Part shown: one piece after another, positions 59,549-64,000 of the stretch
Position numbering within the stretch: position 1 is the stretch's first letter
Layout of the letters: each line of letters starts with the position of its first letter
The notes under the pieces: model-generated
Database searches by the model: none
What the model saw: only the letters and a program-made list of their open reading frames with translations
Told to the model about the DNA's origin: nothing
Assembly: GCA_963791425.1 (NCBI GenBank)
Contig: CAWBSE010000004.1
Span: forward strand, 1,116,001 to 1,180,000
Length of the DNA: 64,000 bases
From: DATBLE01 sp963791425
GTDB lineage: Bacteria > Actinomycetota > Thermoleophilia > Gaiellales > Gaiellaceae
Direction of reading: 5' to 3'
Made by a program: the position numbers and the translations under genes

Positions 59549-60378
59549 GGCTCCGGCGGATCGCCCTCGTCGCGGCGGCGGCGCTGTTCGTGCTCGTCCC
59601 GTCGAGCACGGGCGCGGGGCCGCCGCAGGAGGTGAGCATCGAGTTCTCCGACTACCGGCCGTCCCAGCTGGACCTGCTGCCGGGCGAGACGGTGCTCTGG
59701 ACGAACGTCAGCACGCGCACGCACACCGTCACCTCCGACACCGGGCTCTTCGACTCCAGCGACCTTCCGGGCGGCAGCCACTTCAACTTCCAGTTCAACG
59801 AGGTCGGTGCGTACCTCTACCACTGCGTCATCCATCCGAGCATCACGGGCGAGATCGACGTCCGCCGGGTCATCCTCGGCACCTTCCCCACGGCGGTCGT
59901 GAAGGTGGGCACGCCGGTCGACATCGACGGGCGCACCGCCGACCCGTCGAAGCCCGTCGTCATCCAGCGGCGGCCTGGCGGCGGCGCGTTCGCGACCGTG
60001 GCGACCGTCACCCCCGCCGCGAACGGCGCCTGGAAGACGACGCTGAAAGCCGAGGCGACGGGTGACTACCGGGCGATGTCCGGCACCGACGTCAGCCAGA
60101 CCCGCAGGCTGCTGGTCAGCGCCCAGCGGCTCGTCGTCAGCCCGACGCGCACCGGCGTCCACGTCACGGTCGCGCCGAGCTCGCCGTACGCCCGCTTCCT
60201 GGTCGAGCTGCAGCTCCGCGAGCGCTTCGGCTGGTTCCCGGTCGCGAGCGGCCTGATCGACTACGTCTCCCAGGCGGACGTCCGTATCGCGCACCGCCCG
60301 GCGCGCGTGCGCATCGTGCTCGTCGACAAGGACGGCTGGACGCCGCTCGTCACGAGCAAGACCGTCGTGCTCCGCTAG
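59545..60378 (+). CDS. Exported cupredoxin-like protein with C-terminal beta domain
   Basis: 277 residues: signal peptide (1-24), a cupredoxin domain (about 25-115) with H60, C94 and H97 (CVIHPSI), where the position of the usual axial methionine is I100, and a C-terminal region of about 160 residues of Ig-like or repeat beta structure that I do not recognise. GTG at 59545 overlaps the oxidase stop as GTGA. The gene ends exactly in the CTAG target of the IS element; its TAG stop belongs to the duplicated target, so the gene is intact. Likely works with the oxidase, perhaps as its anchor or partner. Confidence 0.85.
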   Translation: MRLRRIALVAAAALFVLVPSSTGAGPPQEVSIEFSDYRPSQLDLLPGETVLWTNVSTRTHTVTSDTGLFDSSDLPGGSHFNFQFNEVGAYLYHCVIHPSITGEIDVRRVILGTFPTAVVKVGTPVDIDGRTADPSKPVVIQRRPGGGAFATVATVTPAANGAWKTTLKAEATGDYRAMSGTDVSQTRRLLVSAQRLVVSPTRTGVHVTVAPSSPYARFLVELQLRERFGWFPVASGLIDYVSQADVRIAHRPARVRIVLVDKDGWTPLVTSKTVVLR

Positions 60379-61346
60379 CTGTAGGACCCAAGCAGGTTGG
60401 TTCTGCTGACCGGGGGTTGGTGGCCGAGGGCTGAGTGTCGTCTCCGATGGTTGTAGTGCCAGAGCCATCCGTCAAGGGCTCGGGTGCGTTCGTGGCTTGA
60501 GCGGTAGATGGCGCCGTAGGCCCAGCCGTTGAGCATGGTGCGGATGAATCGCTCGGCTTTGCCGTTGGTCTGTGGCCGATATGGGCGGGTGCGGCTGTGT
60601 TTGACGCGAAGGGTGCGGCAGGCGAGCGCGTGGACGCTGCTGCGGTAGCAGCTGCCGTTGTCGGTCAGGATCCGCTCGACCTGGATGCCGTGCCGCTTGT
60701 AGTAGTCGACGGCTCTGCGCAGGAAGCCCGCAGCGGTGACGGCCTTCTCGTTGTCGAGCACCTCTGCGTAGGCGAGGCGGCTGTAGTCGTCGATCGCGAC
60801 GTGGACGAATTCCCAGCCGACGGTGTTGCGACGCACGCCTGCCGCGTCGGTGCGTGTCGGCATGTAGTGCTGCTTCTGCCCGTCACGCCAACGCTTGCCG
60901 GCGCCGCCTGCGATCCGGCCGAGCTTCTTGACGTCGAGATGGACGAGCTCGCCTGGACGTGCGTACTCGTATCTGACCGCCGGCTCGAGACCCAAGCGGC
61001 CGAGGCGACCCACTCCGTTGCGGCGCAGCACGACTGAGACCGTCGAGAGCGGCATCGAGAGCACCTCAGCGATCTCCGCCGCGGTCATCCGCAGCTGCCG
61101 AAGCCCGACGATCACCGCGACCCGCTCATCCGGAGTGCGATTCGCGACCCGCCTGGGCGCCGAGGAGCGATCAGCAAGACCGCTCTCACCCTCCAGCCGA
61201 TAGCGGCCAACCCACTTACGCGCACAGCGCACGCTGACCCCGGCGGCCTCGGCCGCCGCAGTCAGCGTCCACCCCTGACCGACAACACGTACCGCCAGCA
61301 ACCGCCGGCCGCTCCAACTGAGCGCCGCGTTACGGTGAAGCCTCAT
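60375..61346 (-). CDS. IS481-family transposase
   Basis: DDE transposase, 323 residues, with an N-terminal helix-turn-helix pair (AAAEAAGVSVRCARKWVGRY and AAEIAEVLSMPLSTVS) and an rve-type catalytic core whose acidic residues are in LVHLDVKKLG, VHVAIDDYSR, ILTDNGSCY and GKAERFIRTML. ATG at 61346 follows AAGGAGG. The last codons read TAC AGC TAG, where TAG comes from the CTAG target duplication just outside the left end of the IS. Nothing indicates a broken reading frame, so the element may be active. Confidence 0.93.
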   Translation of the reverse strand: MRLHRNAALSWSGRRLLAVRVVGQGWTLTAAAEAAGVSVRCARKWVGRYRLEGESGLADRSSAPRRVANRTPDERVAVIVGLRQLRMTAAEIAEVLSMPLSTVSVVLRRNGVGRLGRLGLEPAVRYEYARPGELVHLDVKKLGRIAGGAGKRWRDGQKQHYMPTRTDAAGVRRNTVGWEFVHVAIDDYSRLAYAEVLDNEKAVTAAGFLRRAVDYYKRHGIQVERILTDNGSCYRSSVHALACRTLRVKHSRTRPYRPQTNGKAERFIRTMLNGWAYGAIYRSSHERTRALDGWLWHYNHRRRHSALGHQPPVSRTNLLGSYS

Positions 61347-61435
61347 CCGGACCGCCTCCTTGTGGGGACTGAACGCCTTCGACAGCACTCAGCCTCCAAG
61401 GAGGCCCGGATGAACCAACGTCCTTAGGAACTACA
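60380..61435. mobile_element. IS481-type insertion sequence, 1056 bp
   Basis: Ends TGTAG... at 60380 and ...CTACA at 61435. Terminal inverted repeats of 24 bases (60380-60403 and 61412-61435) match at 19 positions and share TGTAG and GTTGGTTC. Flanks are GCTAGC on the left (60374-60379) and GCTAGA on the right (61436-61441), giving a GCTAG duplication with one mismatch at the sixth base; IS481 elements are known to favour NCTAGN. One transposase gene fills it. Confidence 0.9.
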
Positions 61436-62524
61436 GCTAGACCGCTCCGGGGTGTGCATATGGGCGTGCGCGGCACGGACACGTTCGAGCAAGTTCGCCC
61501 GGTCGATCTCGCGGTAGTCCATGAGTACGTGGGTGTAGGTGTCGGCCGTCGTCGAGATGTTCCGCTGACCGACGCGTGCGCCGATCTCAGCCCAACTCAC
61601 ACCCTGATGGTGGAGCAGGCTGATCCGGCGGTGGCGGAGGTCGTGCGGGCTGAACACCGGGACCGCCGCATCCCGGCAGGCGCGGGCAATCGCCATCCGC
61701 AGACGGTCGGCAGAGCCGATCGGAAACAGCGGGGCGTCCGGGTCGCGGTCCTCTCGGGCGGGGAGATGATCGACGACGACGGTGAACAGATCGTCAGGCA
61801 TCTCGACCCAGCGTGCCCGCCGGGTCTTGGAGACGGCAGCACGGACGAGCCACGCCCTCCGGTTCTCGTCCAGGTCACCTACCGTCGCGGCGGCAACCTC
61901 ACCGATGCGTGCCCCGGTCGCGTCGAGCGCGACCAGCCCGATCAGGTACGGCGGGGTGAGCAGCCATCCGACCGATTCGACGTGATCGGCGTGCGGCGGC
62001 TGGACCTCTTCCGGTTCCTCCAGCGGGAGCTTCACCCGGTCGTCCTTCGCTGGGTTCGGCGTGATCCCGGCGTAGGCGAGAACCATGCTCAGCGCCGTCC
62101 GGCACTTCCGGATCGACTCCTTCGCCCGGTTCTCGTGTGCGAGTACGTCGATCATCCGTTGCACGTCCTCCCAGCCGATTTCGCCGCATCGCCGGTCGCC
62201 CAAAAGCCGGTTGACGTGGCTGAGAGACGTGCGGTGCTGCACAGTCGTCGCCTCGCGCACGTCCTGGCGCGAGGCCTGCCACCGGATAGCAACCTCGCGG
62301 AGCGTCGGTTCCGACTCCGGCTCGCTGAGCGCCTTAACCTTGGGCACGCGCATCGCGGCCAACTCGCCGTCGATCCACTTCTTCCGGGTTTGCGCCTCCG
62401 CCTTCGTGTTGAAGGTGCCCCCGTACAGATGCTTCGAGTCTGCTCCGCCGATCCTGAACTCGACCCGATAGCGAAGCCGACCGCGCTTCTCGGTGCGCCG
62501 TTTCGCAATCCAACTGCTGGCCAT
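61424..62524 (-). CDS. Tyrosine recombinase/integrase
   Basis: Phage/ICE-type integrase, 366 residues: an arm-binding N-terminal domain (WIAKRRTEKRGRLRYRVEF), a core-binding SAM-like domain, and the catalytic domain with R in GARIGEVAAA, the HxxR of HDLRHRRISLLHH, and the nucleophile Y in TADTYTHVL. ATG at 62524. The 3' end is altered: the IS right end supplies the last residues (SCSS) and the stop at 61424, so the original ending, which would have continued beyond the target, is lost. The catalytic tyrosine lies well before that point, so activity may remain. It belongs to a mobile element extending rightwards. Confidence 0.93.
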   Translation of the reverse strand: MASSWIAKRRTEKRGRLRYRVEFRIGGADSKHLYGGTFNTKAEAQTRKKWIDGELAAMRVPKVKALSEPESEPTLREVAIRWQASRQDVREATTVQHRTSLSHVNRLLGDRRCGEIGWEDVQRMIDVLAHENRAKESIRKCRTALSMVLAYAGITPNPAKDDRVKLPLEEPEEVQPPHADHVESVGWLLTPPYLIGLVALDATGARIGEVAAATVGDLDENRRAWLVRAAVSKTRRARWVEMPDDLFTVVVDHLPAREDRDPDAPLFPIGSADRLRMAIARACRDAAVPVFSPHDLRHRRISLLHHQGVSWAEIGARVGQRNISTTADTYTHVLMDYREIDRANLLERVRAAHAHMHTPERSSCSS

Positions 62525-62542
62525 CTCTGCCTCCTGAATGGA

Positions 62543-62629
62543 ACGCCCTAGACAGTCCCTATTCTACTGCGCGGGGTGGGCGATGTGGTGGACGCCCTAG
62601 ACAAGCGCTCTGCCTCCGTCGCCCACCCC
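62543..62629. repeat. Direct and inverted repeats upstream of the integrase
   Basis: Two exact copies of a 12-base sequence, ACGCCCTAGACA, at 62543-62554 and 62592-62603 (49 bases apart), and an 11-base inverted repeat GGGGTGGGCGA at 62573-62583 with its complement at 62619-62629. The layout resembles arm-type or excisionase sites of integrative elements, or an operator for the integrase promoter. Confidence 0.55.
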
Positions 62630-62630
62630 T

Positions 62631-62855
62631 TCACGGGCGCGCCCGGTCGTCCCCGTAGGTGGATTCCTCCAGAAGGCGCAGGTAGTCGGACACCCGGATC
62701 GCCGGGCGGCTGTATCCGGGCAGGACGACGACGGGGCAGGCCCGGAAGATCGAATCGACGCCTCGCCGCTCCCAGCCGAGGTCGCGGAGGTCGGTGCGGG
62801 TGAGGATCGCGTCCGGGGTGGCGAGACGTTCGGCTGCGGTCGGCTTCGCGGTCAC
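62631..62855 (-). CDS. Small DNA-binding-like or excisionase-like protein, 74 aa
   Basis: GTG at 62855 overlaps the ATPase stop as GTGA. The sequence has a helical segment (TRTDLRDLGWERRGVDSIFRA) with the shape of a MerR/excisionase winged helix and a following strand (VVVLPGYSRPAIRVSDYLRLL), where a regulator named Xis would sit next to the integrase gene. Too short to be sure; the position between the integrase and the replication-like ATPase is the main support. Confidence 0.6.
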   Translation of the reverse strand: MTAKPTAAERLATPDAILTRTDLRDLGWERRGVDSIFRACPVVVLPGYSRPAIRVSDYLRLLEESTYGDDRARP

Positions 62856-63583
62856 GACTCGTCCCCGCTAGATGGTTGTCCCCCGTGTCCCCCGGTCCCC
62901 GGCTCGTCCTCATCGGGGGACACGGGGACAACGGGGACAGGGGAGTAGCGGCCGTCGCCAGCGAGAAGTTGGCCGTCGTGGAACATGCGCTGCATCGACT
63001 TCTTGGCGAGGTCGTGTGACACACCGGTGAGTTCGGATGCCTGCTTCGGGGTGATCGGGCCGTGATCGTGGACGGCCTCCAGGATCAGCTTCCGTGTCTC
63101 GCCTAGCGCGTACTCGGCCGCCTCGCCGAGCAGCTCCCAGGTGCCGATCTCGGCTGCGAACCGCAGGGCGAGTTCCTGCTCCATCACATCGCGGCCGGTG
63201 ACGTGCAACGTTGCGCTCGCCTCGCCCCGTGCCCGCTTGACGACGACGATCGTGCCGGCGGCGGCGGCCGTGCCGAACGTGCCCTGCACCGTCTCCACGA
63301 AATCGGATGCCTCGGCCTTGCGCGTGTGGTAGAGGGCAACGATTGCCACGCCGAACTCGACGGCGATGGCCTGGAGCAGGCTCGCCCCTTCGTAGTCCGC
63401 CTGGAACGAAGACCGGTCACGGGTGTACGGGCGGATGCGCGGGTAGACATCGACGATGACGAGGCGCGCTGCCGGGTGTTCGTTCAGCCAGGCGACGAGT
63501 TGATCTCCTCCGCCCTCGTCGAGCCGTGGCCACTGCGTCTCCAGAAAGAGACACTGCGGTGCGGTGTCGCCCCTGAGGAGCAA
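62852..63583 (-). CDS. RepA-like AAA_25 ATPase, 5' part missing
   Basis: C-terminal three quarters of a RecA-fold ATPase of the AAA_25/RepA type often found in integrative elements. The Walker B strand (LVIVDVYP), the HTRKAEASDF segment (YHTRKAEASD) and a winged-helix C-terminus (ITPKQASELTGVSHDLAKKSM) are present; a disordered acidic tail ends it. The first available start is a TTG at 63583, but recognisable sequence continues upstream to about 63640 (LEDNARRLQERL) and then stops abruptly before the Walker A region. The 5' end is therefore truncated or joined to foreign sequence. Confidence 0.75.
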   Translation of the reverse strand: MLLRGDTAPQCLFLETQWPRLDEGGGDQLVAWLNEHPAARLVIVDVYPRIRPYTRDRSSFQADYEGASLLQAIAVEFGVAIVALYHTRKAEASDFVETVQGTFGTAAAAGTIVVVKRARGEASATLHVTGRDVMEQELALRFAAEIGTWELLGEAAEYALGETRKLILEAVHDHGPITPKQASELTGVSHDLAKKSMQRMFHDGQLLAGDGRYSPVPVVPVSPDEDEPGTGGHGGQPSSGDES

Positions 63584-63625
63584 TCGCAGCCGCTCCTGGA
63601 GCCGACGAGCGTTGTCCTCCAGTAC

Positions 63626-64000
63626 CTGACCCTGGTCGAAACGCTCGCAGGCGATCCCGGCCTGTTCGAGCGCAAGCGCCGGGAGGCAGAGGTCGAGGCG
63701 AAGGTGGCGGCGCTGGCAGAGCAGGCCCGCATCGACGCGATCCCGGAGCGCACGTTCTCGGGTCGAGGCGGCGTCTACCTGCCGCCCTACCTGTGGTCCT
63801 GGCTTATGAAGCCTTCCGAGGAGTCAACGAGCGTCGTGGACATCGGCGTCCTCGCAGCCGTTCTGTTCGCGCTGGAGCATGGGCAGGCCCCGTTCTTCAA
63901 GTCGGAGATCGTTGACGGCGAGATCGTCCTCGACCCCGGAGCCGGATGCCAGCTTCTCCCCGCGCTCAACCCGCACGCCGAACTCAGCGAACTTCAAGTA
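63626..64000 (+). CDS. Unrecognised protein, partial, no start in window
   Basis: An open frame on the plus strand with clear protein character: FERKRREAEVEAKVAALAEQ, then RGGVYLPPYLWSWLMK and SVVDIGVLAAVLFALEHG, reaching the window edge without a stop. It has no usable start codon, and its beginning overlaps, head to head, the last recognisable residues of the ATPase on the other strand. It reads like the middle of a phage or element replication protein, but no family is identifiable. It may be a 5'-truncated gene joined at an inversion or misassembly point. Confidence 0.5.
   Translation, partial: MTLVETLAGDPGLFERKRREAEVEAKVAALAEQARIDAIPERTFSGRGGVYLPPYLWSWLMKPSEESTSVVDIGVLAAVLFALEHGQAPFFKSEIVDGEIVLDPGAGCQLLPALNPHAELSELQV

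Noticed and set aside
1..64000. CRISPR arrays, rRNA or tRNA genes
   Set aside because: No regularly spaced repeats and no recognisable rRNA or tRNA segments were seen in the intergenic gaps.

Overview
The window is G+C-rich, densely packed bacterial DNA with many GTG and TTG starts and many 1-8 base start/stop overlaps. Class III cyclase/AAA/TPR proteins, LemA with DUF2207, a holin-like/DUF3618 pair and a two-subunit 2-oxoacid dehydrogenase fit a high-G+C actinobacterium, most likely of the Thermoleophilia (Gaiellales or Solirubrobacterales type). That placement is inferred from gene style and content; there is no rRNA gene, and I saw no tRNA gene or CRISPR array.

Layout. 1-9.4 kb: a partial lgt, two small secreted proteins, dnaE, a small acetyltransferase/lpdA run, a ureohydrolase and a diheme cytochrome c. 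9.4-20.3 kb: a long leftward run with E1alpha, E1beta and E2 of a 2-oxoacid dehydrogenase, a VOC protein, an acetyltransferase and two tandem adenylate-cyclase/AAA/TPR paralogues; lpdA at 6.3-7.7 kb could supply E3. 20.3-31 kb: a duplicated-domain protein, a holin-like/DUF3618 pair, a cupredoxin-like protein, pheST, a methyltransferase, LemA and two DUF2207 proteins, then an rRNA methyltransferase. 30.6-34.7 kb: the translation cluster thrS, infC-rpmI-rplT with an attenuator-like leader, then cspA and infA. 35-41 kb: two secreted cysteine-patterned repeat proteins and a secreted beta-propeller-like protein. 41-46.7 kb: a CsoR-regulated permease operon, a DUF899 protein, a rhodanese and a DszB-like desulfinase. 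46.8-55.2 kb: a two-component system, an MMPL transporter, a LuxR-type ATPase regulator and a Tm-1-like protein. 55.3-60.4 kb: a tiny tandem-repeat protein, a class III alcohol dehydrogenase, a VOC protein, a decayed secreted-protein gene and a cupredoxin/multicopper oxidase/cupredoxin operon. 60.4-64 kb: an intact IS481-type element, then a mobile element with an integrase, a small DNA-binding-like protein and an ATPase.

Several genes (pheT, infC, the MMPL gene, a small gene at 42.9-43.4 kb and the remnant at 57.4-57.9 kb) each become normal if one extra base is removed, often within a short homopolymer. All the shifts go the same way, so residual insertion errors in the assembly are the simplest reading. 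The most interesting biology is the DszB-like desulfinase with its full Cys/His/Arg triad beside a rhodanese, the compact copper oxidase operon, the pair of secreted four-cysteine repeat proteins sharing an unrecognised C-terminal domain, an infA that appears to start at ATC, and an IS element whose transposase takes its stop codon from the CTAG target site.
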